Part shown: positions 31,661-45,239 of the stretch, in pieces
Position numbering within the stretch: the stretch's first letter is position 1
Layout: each line of letters starts with the position of its first letter
Assembly (NCBI GenBank): GCA_023333565.1
Contig: JAJKFH010000948.1
Span: 3,856,001-3,920,000 of the forward strand
Length of the DNA stretch: 64,000 nt
Source: Puffinus mauretanicus
Lineage: Eukaryota; Chordata; Aves; Procellariiformes; Procellariidae
Direction of reading: 5' to 3'
The notes under the pieces: generated by a model
Told to the model about the DNA's origin: nothing
The model's database searches: none
What the model saw: only the letters and a program-made list of their open reading frames with translations
Made by a program: the position numbers and the translations under genes

Positions 31661-34600
31661 AAAAGTAAAAATTATCATTTCAGGTGCCTTAATAAGTGTT
31701 CAGCTAGATAATATTTCATTTGTTTTTAATTGAAGTCTACAGTCTTTATAGTAGCATGATTTTTCTTAAAGTGAAGGACTAAGGAGAGAGGAGGAAGTTT
31801 AGCAACACCATAATTAACTACTTAGAGTAAATCCTCCCAACAGATTCACGAGACAGATTTCAGATAAGCAGCTCAAATGAAGGATTATCTTGCTAGCAAT
31901 GCGGAAATGTTGATCAGCTTGATATTTCCATTCTGCAGACAAGAGTTCATGCTGGCTGCTCACTATTTTCTGCAAGGAGGTAAATCTCCACAAAGGTAGC
32001 AGGTCTGATCCAGAGAGGATTTTGTTTTTAAAACCCCTGCATATGACCATCTTGTACTTGTCTGTTTTTGGGCAGAAATGAGATCTGAATATAAATGATG
32101 CTCAGCTACCCCTTTTGAGAAGGGTTACTAGGCAGATGGATGCCCTGCTAATATGATGAATGGGATGGAGCACATTGCTTATGTGCTAATATGGTGTCTT
32201 AACACAAACATTAGCACTTGAGAGAATCACAGAGTACTCAAGCATTCTGGAAATACTAAGTTCAATTAAACTCTTATGACTGATAACACTCTCAGCATAT
32301 GTTTCATGGCATTTAAAGACAAATGACATTTAAAGACATTTAGCCAGTATATTTAAATTTCAAGGAAAAAAGGTCCTGTCCATCATTAGGAATACAGTGA
32401 AAAAAGTATACAGAATTTAAACTGGAGCCTTCTCATATGCACAACAGTCTTGCATACACCAGTCTCGTCTGGTGTCTGGGCAACCAACAGGACTTGAACG
32501 AGTGAGATCCTTTCCATCGGGAATGAAAGTAGGGATAATGTTTTGTGGCATCTCATGCCTATCTCTTAGCCCACCTGCTTTTTACCATGCCCTTTTCAGC
32601 CCTTTTGCTTCATTCAGAAGTGGCAGGGATGGCTTGAACAAAATCCTAGTTTTAGTTTCAGGATCTAAAAGCAGTTTGCTAGATGGGGCTCGAGGGTCTC
32701 TATCACTTCATTCTCTACACAGCAGAAAACCATACGCACACTTTAGTTATTTATATTTTTGACATGAAAGAGAGGATCCAGAAGCATCTGGAAAAAAAAA
32801 AAGATAATACAAAAGGGTTGCTATTACTGCACTCACAGAGGTAGTACCACTCTCTTCAGATTTCATTACTTGAATATGGACTGCATATTTGACCAGAGTA
32901 GACATAAGAAATTCTGCATCTCCAAGGAAATTGTTTCCATCTCCATTGTTTGACTTATGCAAACAGGTTACACGTTTTGCCCACAGGCAAAATATAATAT
33001 TGTCCATCATGAGAAACAAAAAGGTACTGTAGTCATGCCACACGATTTCCTCATGTCTTAGGTGTTCATAAGATAAGTAGCAATGTTTTCTAACTGGCAT
33101 AAGGTTTCTTCAGAGAGGCAGCTGCTCATTTAAAGTACATTTTGTTAGCTGACTTTGTTTAGATTTTGTAATAAGTAGAGTGAATCTGTTACAACATAGA
33201 AAAAAAATGTTTGAAACTTGGAACCTAGCCCTCTCCCATCCTTAGTCAGATAAAATCCCCCCCAAACAAAAATAATTTTTGCTGAATGCATGCCTAAGCA
33301 GATAAGCCTCACAGTAAGATTTCCAACAAGTACTCAGGAGACTTAGGTATCAAATTCCCACCAACTGAAAAAAATCCCCCTTTCTCTCCAAGCGCGTTGA
33401 GATAAGATCGTGTGCAGACATCACATCACGCTCAGCTCATGTCTGTGCGTTTAGCTCTGAAGTGCTCATATCGTTTCTGAAGATATTCATCCTTGGGCTC
33501 CCAGGCATATTAGCTGAGCCTGAGAGTCATGCTGGCTTGCCGATTGCCATTTCTCCCTCAATTTTTCTCTACACAGGCAAGCACTTAAGGTACCATGGCT
33601 GATCTCAAGAAGAGCAATAGGACACCTCACCAGTAAGTGAGGAGGTTGCCCATACTGCCCGGACAAAATCACTTTGAGCCCTACAACGCAAACCCAGCAC
33701 CATCATCTCCACACAGGCAGCTGCTGCCTGTCAGGGAGAAACAGCTCCATGTGTTCACAGAGAACAAGACAGCTACCTTTTTTTTAAATTTTTTGTTTCA
33801 CTAGCTCTGGTTTCAGAGCTGATAGAGGGTAGCCCCATTTCAGATATATCTGAAAACACCTTTGCGTGGCAGTAAGGAAGCCCATACTAGGGAAAACAGT
33901 CAGACAACATAAAAAATAAATCCCGTAGCTCTCTGTAACATTTGCACAGAAACAATGATTGCTTGTATGCTTCCAGGCATACGATCACTTACTGAACGTG
34001 GAAGCCAAATGGACAGGTAAACTGTTGATCAACCCTCAGACAGCAGAGTCTCTAGATGGGATCATTTGCATTATCACCCTCAACCTATTTACCAGTAATT
34101 AATCCATGCACCTTGTTGATAACATGCATGCTCATGGGTACTCAACTTTCTTTACTGGATAATAAGAAAAACAGCAACATCTCAGACATGCTTCCATCTT
34201 TCTTCTTACAGTCTTTCCAGCATGCATATGTAGTTGCTGAAACGTGAGAGCAGCTGTGCACAAAAGCCTGTGTGCATAAATCCTAAAGGCACCCTCTGGA
34301 TTGCCCAAGCAATGCCATCAGGAATGGCCTGCAGTAGTGGACCGCAGCCCCCGTGACCCAAAACACAACAGCCAAAGAGGATTTTCAGTAAGCATCCGAT
34401 GGCAGAACGAAGCCCAGCATATCACTTGTAGACAAGAGTCATTCCTTAAAGAAAACGCTTTGCTCACAGGAATAATTTTCATGTAAGGTTCACTACAGCT
34501 ATAAAACACTAATTTTGTTTTCCAATACTCACCGCTACTCTTTCAGGCAGCCTGCAAGGCTCAGCTTTATAGCAGCAACAGCATTGCATATAATCCCTGT

Positions 34601-37600
34601 TCATCCTACAGACAGCTCTTAAGCTGTAAGAAAAAAAAAAAAATCCTTTAGATGCTTATGCGTAAGGTGAAATTTATGGTGGACGTTCAGAACAGTTTTA
34701 AACACTGTAGTCCATAGCTCATTTAAAATTCACTAGACTCTATAAGATCCTTGCAAAAAGTCTTTCTTTCCACAGTTACTGCATAAAAGAGAGAAGGGAG
34801 AAGCAGAGGAAAGCGATGCCCTCAGTGACCTTGCCCTATAACAGTGCTTGTGGCTTGACAGTGACTGCAGAGCTGATATTCCGTTGCATTGGTCTTTGCA
34901 GTAAATCTAGTCCAGGTTCTTCTTGTGAAATAGGTTGTAATTCCCACAGGAAGAGGAAAATACCTGTAAAGTACAAGTGCTCTGAAAGTAAGTCGTTTGC
35001 TGTAGGGTAGTTGCTGGTTATCTCGGTTATTCAATAGCAGATGGAGCTCTCAAAGACCTGAGTACTTCTTACACGCTAATTAATACTCTCAACTCTTACT
35101 GAAGTTAGTGGTATTATGGGATTGTTACCTTCAGGGATTTAACTTAGGTAACTAAGTTCATCCTCTCTTTTAGACATTGCCTCCAGGAGAAGGAATTGAG
35201 TTCAGAGCACTCCAATTTCTTCATTTGTAGAGAAAGATGAATCCCTCTTTCTTTCTCAATTAAGTATAAAGGGAGATATCATTCTGATAGCTGAGAAAGT
35301 ATATGTTAGACAGGGTGGAAACCGACATCAGGACCTCTTTGTAGTTGATAAATAAAATTTAGTCCAAATAATACTGATGTAGAGCGAGAACAGCAGAGAC
35401 AAGTTCTTGGCAAGTCACTTGCCTAAAACCAGCAAAGTCTTCTCTAACGTCCTTGGAATTTCAGTCATATCAAATGGCAAGGAAGACACTCCAAATAAGG
35501 TGCAAAATAAATGAAGGCCAAAAGATTTTTTTAGGGCATAAGAAAGGGAGAAAAGTTCATTTAAGTCTACAACTTGAATGTTGTAGTCCTTTACCTCAGC
35601 TTCTCATCTTTCAACTCATTCCATTCCTTGCTGTTACATTGTGCTTTTCCTTGGCAAAAGACAGTCTTTGTCAGCTTACCTGATTTGCAAATAAGTCACA
35701 TTTATAAACATGAAAATCATATTTTAAGAGACTTGAAAAGAATTGAAGACATTTATTAACCAAATCTGCTGTTTAGCAAACACCAGTTCTCTAACGAATT
35801 CAACAAGTGCTAATTCAAGGACGTCTATCAGAAGTGATGGTATAAAAAAAGAATACCATAACATAAATTTGTACCTCTCCACAAAGTGATTAGGTTACTG
35901 CTGGATGTTAGGATCCACAAAACATCAGATCTATCCCATTGAGGACCTATTCAAATAATATGGAAGAGGAAACCTCTGTACAGCAACTACTGAGACCATA
36001 AGCAAACAGGGGGAAAAAAAGGGAAAAATTAAACTTAATAAGAACAGCTTCCTAATGCAAACTCACTCAGGCCTCAGGCCGAGCTTCTAGCCAAAAGGTA
36101 GTCACTAACAATATGCCAGATGCACATTTCAGGAAATGGCACCAAACCCCCAAAACTTTCTGCTACTTTCAAGCCAATTCTTGCAAAGTTTAAATATTAA
36201 ATACATACATAGGGCCTATTGTTACTCACACAATGGAAGTGGATTAGTTTTCAGCCAGTTGTCAGACTACTATATAGGAGATGGACACCTGTCCTACAGA
36301 TCTGGGACCCTCGATTCTAAGGAACGATGGGCATATAATGTACATGCTACACGTTAATGCTGTTCAAATTTTACCTGTGTGAGATGAGATGGATGCTTCC
36401 AGTTGCGTATCTTTCTGATAAACTGTGACTTTTCTGATCAAAAGCTAAGGGGCATTAAAGAACCGATGATATTTGAACAGAATTGCCACACTAATCCTTC
36501 TGCTTGGAGTCAGAATGGACTTAATTTCAGTGCACATAACTGCAGATTGCTTGGACATTTGCAAGAGTATAGCAAATAATTTCTTGGTCCTCAGTGTAGA
36601 GTTAGAGATTAAATACTTTTATCTTATTCAAATTCATATATCAAAGGTGCTAATGTTCTACATTAGTTAGAAACTTAAGCCTTTTCAAGTGTGGAGGGAA
36701 AACCTCACAGAGGGACATATTTCATCACACACTATTAACCACCCCTTTGCGTAGGACTGTAGTGGTGATGTAGGAAACCTTGATCGTAAGCCTCATTCTG
36801 CCTGAATCAAGGGTACTTTTTCACTCCCAAATCACTGGAGGACTTGTTTTTTGACTTTTTTTTTGCAGTCTTTCATGGCAGGTTTTGTTCATATACTTCA
36901 TTCTATAGTCAAAATTCTTTCATTTTATTTTTTCATTAACACCAGCACCTTTCCACAAAATTTTTTATCCAGTTAACATTTTCCAGCAGCAGCAGCTGAT
37001 TTCCAAACAGCTCAAGGATAACCGTTGTGGATAATATTGCTCTTCTCTGTTATCCAGTTAACAGATTCCACAGCTAATGTAATTTTTGTAATAGATGAAG
37101 TCAGCGTGGTGCATCTTGCTTAAGTTATTTTCCACTAAACACTGTGTGAACAAAAACATTTGAACTCAAACCCAGGGTGGAATTTACTCATAGCTCTATG
37201 ATATCTAGATTTTCCTGAAATGTCACAATCTTTCCATTGCTTCCTTAGCATTCTTAAAGCATACTCTCTTCCTATTAACAATTTCAGTACAATTATTAGT
37301 TTCCTTTGTAGAATTCCCATAAATGTTAGAGACACTTACATGTTATATTATTTGTGCAGACTTTATGTATTATTACTGTCAAATGACAAGGAGTTTACAG
37401 ATGGCCTAAGAAGTTTCTCCTCATTCATATCCCTTTTGTTGATATTTCAGGCTTCATGTGTATCTTTAGCTGCTAAATTAGTCCAGTGGATTTTTTATTT
37501 GTTTGTTTTTTGAAAACAAAGACCCTGTTTCTGTCAGCCCTAGTTGTATTGAGCAGGGTCGCAATGATTAAGGATGTTAGTGGGCCAGATGCCAGTATCT

Positions 37601-40597
37601 CTTTACCCACATTTGATATGAAAAAGATGGGGTTACACATTCAAAGTATCACCCTACTCGATGAATAACCAGAGTGTCCTCAAGGACCTCACTGAGCAGG
37701 TTTCTATTCAGAGTAAATGCAATTTATGTCTTGAATATTTTTTTCCTTCAGGAAAATATTTAAACCACTGCGTCCTGTTAGTCATCAGTATGAACAGAAA
37801 GCAGGTCCCAGCCAAAAACCAGCAAACCCAAGTTTCCTATCTTCAGAGTCAGAATAAAAGTTTGATACTGATTGCTGTCAAATGCAAAAAAAACTTGGAT
37901 TCAAGTATCTCTATTAAAGCTAAGGTATTTAAAATTCTGGTATAGGATGTAATGATGATGCTCTCGATCAGCCACAATGCAGAGATGTCACTGTCCAGTG
38001 CATCCAGGTTCATCTTTTAAGATGTCAAGTTCATCACTGTCTCTAATACAGTTTGCTTACTGTAGTCCATGGGAGCTTTGGTACTCCCTTTAGTTTCATA
38101 CCAAAGAATGAAGCTGAAGAAATGCACTGTATAGAGTAAGTTATGCTGCCTGTTTACTAATTAGTGCATGAACACACGCTCTCCCCCCTTCTCACAGCAA
38201 GGGAACAACTCACAAGCGACATACAGGAAAGAATTGTTGTTCCCACTTCCATAGCAAATCAATTCAACAGCAAGGAAGGCTTCATCTGGATCATGTTTTT
38301 TTTCACACCAGTGTGGCTCTTAAAAGAAAGTCACACAAGTTCATTCCCCATTACTGTCAGTAAAGAATACTTGCATAAGGCATTCATACAGGTAACCTCA
38401 GATGTTATGTTGTATCAGACTTTGCAGAAGCAGATGTGTATGAAATAATTTCTCTTCAGTTTCACAAGAACAGCTATAAACTAGATTTCCAAAAGACAGG
38501 TTCTGTACATTGATTGCACTCTTTCCTCCCTCTCCTTGATAACTATGCAAATTAAGTATACGTAGCAGGACACGCCATCCTCTTACGTGGCACGATTTCA
38601 GATTCCAATACGGGAACAGTATTTGCAAGTCAAAGCCTTTCAGAACAGTTTGAGGTTTCAAAGAGAAAAGGTCTGGTACCACCGTACGTGAAAGTGAGAT
38701 CACTTCTCCATCAATTCAGGATTCAATGTGAATTCTCTGCAGGACACTAGAGAATTAGCCTCAGCTTGAGCCACAGAAGTAACCTGTGGTTTGAAGGACT
38801 CTGTGCCAATCAGCTGAGAAAGCAACCATCAGAAATTCAGCAACACTGAGGCAGTGCAGTGTTTCCACACAGTTCGGAGAAGAGTCTATTCGAGGCTCAA
38901 GGTCTACTAAAATTAGTCTGCAGTTAATCAAAGGGTGAAACTAAGACGCCTTGTTTCCTTGGAGAAGAAATACCTCTGCTGCTTGATTCTATTTGAAATT
39001 ACTCTCAGTTTTGAGGCCACTTAACCAACTATTCATAGTACATGGACTATACTGCTAAAATGGATGCATCTTAGTCAAAAAGGCAACATGCATTGCTTGA
39101 GACCACATATGGAAAAAAAGCAAAACAAACAAAAATAATCCCAAACAGCAGCTCTTGCAAGGCAGTCTCTAAAGTTAAGTTTATGGAGATAAACATACTT
39201 ACCAGCACATCAAACTTAACAGTGTCTTTAGAGAGTCTGGTATAATAATCATAAGTAAAAACGACATTTTATGAGAACAATTTTAACAGAATAAATAGGG
39301 AGACTGGCTGGAAAAAACATTAATTTCTCTTTTATAGGGAAGTAATTGAGTTGCTTGTGTGAAACGGGGAAAGCATGCCTATAAAAACCCCAAATTATAC
39401 TAATCCAAAGTCAGCTCTGCAACAGTGTAAGATTCAGTTTAGACATCATATTGCCATAAATTTCTCTGTTTATTCGTCACACAAGTTGGCACTGTTAAAT
39501 CTTTTTTTCACGCTTCTGTAACATGTTTTGATTTAGCTAGTGTTTATTCCTAGGTTTCATGTCAATTCATGACATCAGATTATCAGGTGTATGAAATACA
39601 CAGCATATGTGCAAACAAATGTTTTGCAGTCATCCAGGCAAATATTTAATAGCTTTTTTGTTCCTGCTGACAGAAAAATCATAGCTTCGCATCCAAGCTT
39701 AATGGCAGGCCAGAAGCATGGGACCCAGCAGGCAGTATTGTTCATTATCAGCTATGCAGGCCATGGTTATGTATAAATCTTCTCCCTGACCTTTCAGTAG
39801 CCAAATCATTAGCTGGATACATGTGTTGCTCTGCTGCTTCCATTCAGCATCAAAGATTGATCAACTAGATGGCATTAAATGGGGACTGCAGCACATAGGG
39901 CTGTACTTCTACTGACAGGAGAAGGAAGATGCAGGTGAGTATCAAAAGGCCAGACGGAAAAGAGAAACTTCCTTATTACCCTCAGTAGCTGCTGCACTGG
40001 ATTGTCAAATGCAGCAAGACCACAATTTACCTGATTTTGGACATTCATTTTTGTGCCCATAGAAGAAAAAGAGCTTGCTACTGTTAACAGCTGAAATACT
40101 AATCTGGAGAACGTCCTGCTCTTCTTTTAATTCACTTTGAGTCAGTCCCCCAGTGGCATGTCGGGACAAAGAAGGGGAAAATGAATGTAGCGCACAGCTG
40201 CATATGTACCTCACAGGCTGCCAGCCAGCTCACAAAAAGCCTTTTGTCTACATGGGCTGTTTGAAGATGACAAATGCTGGTGGCCCAAAAGATTGCTACA
40301 GCGATGTCACTTGCAGCCCAGAATCAGGTTAGTTTTAACACCAAATCAGACTGAGGTTGTACCGGGCATTGCATTCTTGTGCCAGGTCCCCAGCTGCACA
40401 ACAACTTTACCAAGGTTAGCAAAGTGTTACGGACCTCCCCAGCTGAAGATGTGGGGTTTATTTAACTATATGGAATGTGTGCATAATATTAGATTGTGAG
40501 CAAGATGCCATGGCCATTAAAAAGCTGTCTGGTGCGTTGAATGCCTGAGGGCGTGCGGATGACTCACTGAAACTTTGTTAAAACACAAGACATCTGC
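31661..40597. other. AT-rich DNA without genes
   Basis: About 9 kb of AT-rich, CpG-poor sequence. A strong acceptor/donor pair around 16 nt at 39919-39934 is the only splice-like pair worth noting. No repeats are recognised with confidence. Open frames of 60-117 codons have no supporting signals. Confidence 0.5.
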
Positions 40598-40876
40598 TTA
40601 AATATGTCTTTTTGAATGGCTGGAAATAATGGGCTGGAGATTCTCTCCTACACCAGCCCTGGCACCGAAGGACTGGAAAACTACTGTAAGCCATGCTCCG
40701 GGATTCCCCTTTGAATGACAGGAGCTGCCGCTTTGCTCCGGGCAGCGAGAGGACCCTCTCTCCCTCGCAGCCCTGGAGGAGAGGGCAGAGCTGAGGGAGC
40801 GCGGCAGGGAGCAGCTCCCCAGCGCCCTGGCAGCCCCAGCTGCCGCAGTGATTCCTTCCCACAGTGCTCCAGCCAT
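40598..40876 (-). CDS. Candidate intronless ORF (92 codons), hypothetical
   Basis: A minus-strand ATG at 40876 in strong Kozak context (TTCAGCATGG, A at -3, G at +4) opens 92 codons to a stop at 40598, starting MAGALWEGITAAAGAARALG. It falls in a GC patch (40.68-40.87 kb). A TATA-like ATATAAG lies 40 bases upstream and CRE-like TGACATCA about 110 bases upstream. A minus-strand AATAAA is at 40457-40462. The middle is alanine/serine/arginine-rich, which may reflect only base composition. No family recognised. Confidence 0.3.
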   Translation of the reverse strand: MAGALWEGITAAAGAARALGSCSLPRSLSSALSSRAARERGSSRCPEQSGSSCHSKGNPGAWLTVVFQSFGARAGVGENLQPIISSHSKRHI

Positions 40877-40915
40877 GCTGAAGACTCCCCAGGGGCTATA
40901 AACTGAAATAAACCA

Positions 40916-40922
40916 CTTATAT
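40916..40922 (-). promoter_or_regulatory. TATA-like element
   Basis: Minus-strand ATATAAG, 40 bases upstream of the ATG at 40876, the right distance for a start site near 40888. CRE-like TGACATCA (palindrome-like, 40982-40989) lies further upstream. Chance occurrence is possible in AT-rich DNA. Confidence 0.3.
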
Positions 40923-42094
40923 TGCCTCCCCCTGCCTCCTAGGAGCTCAGTTCTCATCTTATGTCATCATACCTACCCTTGTGACATCACAGTTTTAGGC
41001 ACAGCAATAGTAGTAATGATTCCAACGACACTGCGATGTCACGTTAAAATTATGAAGGAGATAGCTACCTATTAAAGGCACCTAATTTCCTTCAACGAGG
41101 AGACTGTAAACTAGAATAAGAAATACTTTCCAAAAAAAAAACCAACAACCCACCACCAGTTTGCCAAAGCTTTTGATAAGATTTGGTTCTGAAGATGCAG
41201 CCCTCATGACACAACCTGACTTCAAAGAAAGTGTTAGCATATAAGATACATAGATATGCACCACTGCACAAACATGTGATGAATAACAAAGCAAAGTCAC
41301 CGGCTTGTCTGTAACAGCTCTACCTTAAAAAACGCATGTCATCATATTTTTTCCCCCGCCTGTTGAAGGGTCAGACCTAATTGCGTTGCTTTGAGAAGAC
41401 AGCATTTCAGCTACAATGAATGCTCATAACTATTTCATGTTAAAAATAAACTTTAAAGCAAAGCACCAGATGCTGCCATGGAAAATTCCTCGGAGCTTTC
41501 ATGAGATGCTTGCATCTGTTCAGCTGGAAGAGTGACTGTTTCAAACAAACTAATGGCTTTTAAGTGGTGAGAAAAAAAGAGCAAAAAGGCAAAGTACTGT
41601 AGAAGGCACTGGGAAAGAAGTTAACAAGAAGGTCTGTGTTGGAATGATGGCACTCAGATAAAGTTTTGAATCAAAACTTGGGTCACAAACAGAAACAGTT
41701 TAAAACTGCCAGAGACGCAAACAATTATTTCTCAGTAAAGCAGCAAGAAGGGAAGTACTTTTCACATGCATAAAACTGCAAAATTTTAGAGTCAAAGATC
41801 TGTCGCATCTTATGGTAACTTATTTCTTCCTGCAAGCTTTCGAAACATTACAATTTTGCTGAAATGTTAGTCTTACGGAAGCTCTAAGTAGATGTTGCTA
41901 TCTAGTGAAACACTAGGGAATGAGAAATTTGGTTTTATTTAAGTGCTTTCTTTAGTTGTTCTATTCCTTCCTACTGATTTATAGACAAATGCATGCCAAC
42001 AGGACCTCTCTTCTTATTTTTTAATCTTCAACTCACTGGCTTGTCGTCTTAATAAGCACATGCAGTCTTCAGAAGTTAGTATGTCTAGAGTGAA
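40923..42094. other. Non-coding
   Basis: AT-rich. Several TGACATCA/ATGTCATC-type motifs occur between 40958 and 41040. No gene. Confidence 0.5.
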
Positions 42095-42318
42095 TATAGC
42101 ACTTCTCACCAGTAAATCTTCATATGCTTTACAAGTCATCTCAATGAACGCTTTACCCAAGATTTAGAACATGCTTATGAAATAGTACAGGTATTGAGAG
42201 TTACGCCCACTTTACAGAAGAGGAAAGTGAGCCAACAAAAATAGGTTAATCTCCCCAGGCCACAAGAAATACCAGTAAAAATTGGATCAAGCAACATGAA
42301 TTCTTAGCTCTTTCTGTT
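42095..42318 (-). repeat. Ancient MIR-like CORE-SINE, antisense
   Basis: Near full-length and in the right order: TAGCACTTCTCACCAGTAAA, CATATGCTTTACAAGTCATC, then CCCACTTTACAGAAGAGGAA and AGTGAGCC, then ATAGGTTAATCTCCCCAGGC and CACAAG. The family blocks are TAGCACTTTTCACC..AAAGCGCTTTACAAA..CCCATTTTACAGATGAGGAAACTGAGGC..AGAGGTTAAGTGACTTGCCCAAGGTCACA. Diverged but unmistakable. This is the clearest of the amniote-age repeats here. Confidence 0.65.
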
Positions 42319-44184
42319 TTTCAGACCAACACTGCATGTAGTTGCTATGTAATAGTAAGCACCCAAAATCCCCAAATGTTGAACTACTTAGTCACTGATG
42401 TATAAGATAAGATACGTGAAACGTCTACTGCATGTGCCCATCATGAGTTTCTCCACAAGACAAAGGACATCCCTATATTGTGCATTATCATCTCAGGTCT
42501 TACTGGCTCCAGCAGGTGACAAAGACAAGTCCTACCCCCGAAGGAAGCTCTTTGCACCTTCTAAAACAATCCAAAAGGTTACATTTGTCAACAGAACAGC
42601 TCTAGCACACTTAGTGTATTTCCCAACAGAAGTGGCAGAAAAATGGAAGACTTTGCAATTTTAAGAGCTTGGTATCAGGAGTAAAATATCTTATTTGCTG
42701 CAACTGAGGCAGAACTGCAGAAGTAGCATATGAACTTTTAGCAAGATGGAGATGGAAAGAAGAATGCCCAAACATGCTATTGCTCTGCCCTTTCCATAAT
42801 CAATCCTGCAATTTTACTTGCACTTCTCTTATGCATTGGCCAGATATGGTTTGCACTGAACCAATTTTGACTACCTACAACATCCATACTTACCTACCTC
42901 TGAAAAGCAGTCCCCAGTTTGGATTTTCTGAGCCAGCAGCTCTCAATTAAGGCAATTGATCTTAAATAGGTTTTAATTTAGTCTAGCACCTAAATCACTG
43001 GGAGGCTTGTAAGCTCGCCAAGTATTGATCCTAAAGACTTGTGCCTGGCAAAATCTGACTGAGTGTTCTGTGGTCTCCCCTCACCATCAGTATCTGAAAA
43101 AAAACGAGTAAGAATTTACTTTTTTGTGTTGCTTTAATTGTTATGGTGACTAACACTGCCAGCAGAGGAGAACTCAGGTTCTCAAGCCAGCAGGAAAACA
43201 TGTTCAGGGGAGGGGGTGCGGTGGTGTTTTTTTTTGTTGTTTTTGTTTGGTGTTTGTTTTTTTTTAAACATATACACCTAAATTTTTTTTTTTCTTCAGT
43301 TATGAAGAAAACATCACCTAGTGAAGGAGATGGCTTTTACAAAGCTCGTTATGATATGGGATACTATTAGCTACTTTACAAGCAAGGAGTAAAAATGCTA
43401 AAAGCACTTGACATTAAGTTTCTTCTGCCTCCACCAAATAAAAAAAGCTACACCCTCTCAAACACTTCACCATTGCTATTTCACACTTAAAAATAAAAGC
43501 TCTTCACCTCAGCTGCAAATAAGAAATGTCCAAGAAAGACTAAAACACCTCTGGGTCTCAGGAAACTTCTTTTGGGTGCATTTCTAACCAGTCACAAGTG
43601 CAGAGAAAAAACACTCTTGTCTCTTCAATATGCGCTTACGTAATTTGGCACAGGGCATAAGTAAATCAGCTGGTGAGCAGTGCCTGAACGAGACACTGAA
43701 ACAGTAGCTTCGGTCTTCATAGAATATCTTCCAGCCTTCTCTTTATAATTTAATACCTCGTCACAACAAGAGATAAATCTTTAATGGCACTATACAATTT
43801 GGGTAGGGTAGAGGAGTTTATTTCATCAGAAGACTGTCATGCCTGGAGTTTGAGGACAGCTTTTCATATTGAGGTTTTATTGCCAACTACTATGTTATTC
43901 ATTGGCAGAATTTATTATATTAGTGTTCTATTAACTCAACACATACTTTGAGCAAAATCTCACTGTGGTAGGTGCTCAGACTTCTGATCAACTTGCTCTT
44001 CAAGGGTGGATTTGTCATAAAAGTTAAACTAAAAATAAACATAGAGGGTCAAATACGTGTTTCTGAGCTCTTTGTCTAAACCTGACCGAGGGATCAGGAA
44101 CAAAGAGATAACACTCATGCTTCTCGAAACAACTGTGGAATGCTTCTTTTCCCTTATTTTACCAACTTTTTTTCTTTTTGAACC

Positions 44185-44218
44185 AAATTTCTTGCCACCA
44201 GTAGTTGGCAAGAAATTT
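44185..44218. repeat. Perfect 13-bp hairpin
   Basis: AAATTTCTTGCCA (44185-44197) and TGGCAAGAAATTT (44206-44218) are exact reverse complements with an 8-base loop, CCAGTAGT. Allowing one bulged T, pairing extends by CC/GG. The stem is somewhat short for a microRNA precursor, so a relic of a small palindromic element or a structured RNA is also possible. Confidence 0.75.
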
Positions 44219-45227
44219 TGGCCAACAACAGGTAATGTTTTATTCTTTGCTCTTTCTTGCACATTAGAATTTATTTTTGTGAGAAAAGGAGACAATTCAG
44301 TCTTTTCCATTGTCACAATTTTCACCCTAAGCCTTTCTTGTAGCTTTGCTAAAATAAGATCACCTTTTTGATAATAGGTACCACCTAGAAGCAGGCTATT
44401 TACTGGAAGATTTTTGTTCAGACTTTATGTGCGGAGTCTACCCACTAGACAACCACAGCATTTGTTTTCAATAGATGCTTTCATACGCTGGCAGGAGCTC
44501 AATGTACTAGGAGACTATTTAATCTCAAGGTAGGGATGAATTCATGTGCTGTGCTGAAGTGCCTGGTTCAGGCAGAAAGTTCTCATTTTTCTGACTCCCT
44601 ATATTGAAGTTACAAGCAGAAGGTTTTTTTTAAAAGTTTGCAGAGAATAAGTGTACATAGTCCTTTTTTTCCAATGTAACAGCTCTTCTGATAGATGTTC
44701 TTTCATTTCTCCTAGATCCATCAGTATGGGTTACAAAGAAACAGTGTAGTTTGGACTAGAAATAGCCTCTCTGCTTCTAATCTATTAAGTGCTCTTAAAA
44801 AGACACCCCCTGAGTAAGAACAGTTTGTCCTTTTGCCAAGAAGTGTTCTCTACCTGAGAAGTGGCAGAAGCTTTTAAGTAATTTGTTACTGTGCTCTGCC
44901 TTTGTATTCCCTCCAAGTTAGAATACCTAACAGGAGCTATATCAAGATTGCTAACGCACAACTCGTTCTTTCCATGACACTTTTATCACCAGATTTAAAT
45001 ACTAATCAACTAATAGGAACCAGCTAGGTTCAGATAAGAGTAGACCACTTTTGAGGTGGAAATATCATTTGGAGATTTTTTTTTTCCATTCAGCACCATT
45101 GTGCTAACGTACAATACAAATTGTTTTCCATGTGTAAACATCAGGAGGCCTTTAGTGAACATACAGCTGGAATAATTGTGAAACCTTCACTTCAATTTAA
45201 AAAAATATTCTCCCAAGGCATATATTT

Positions 45228-45239
45228 CCCCCCCCCCCC
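45228..45239. repeat. Poly-C run (12)
   Basis: Twelve consecutive C residues. Confidence 0.95.

Noticed and set aside
32224..32270. AGAATCACAGAGTACT resembling an antisense CR1 tail
   Set aside because: The match ends after about 13 bases; the TTGGAAGGGACC block that should follow is missing.
35085..35112. TACTGAAGTTAGTGG as an old amniote repeat
   Set aside because: Resemblance to the ATTGAAGTCAATGG block is too short to rely on.
37945..38050. C-box-like ATGATGA, considered as a snoRNA
   Set aside because: No D box at the right distance and no terminal stem.
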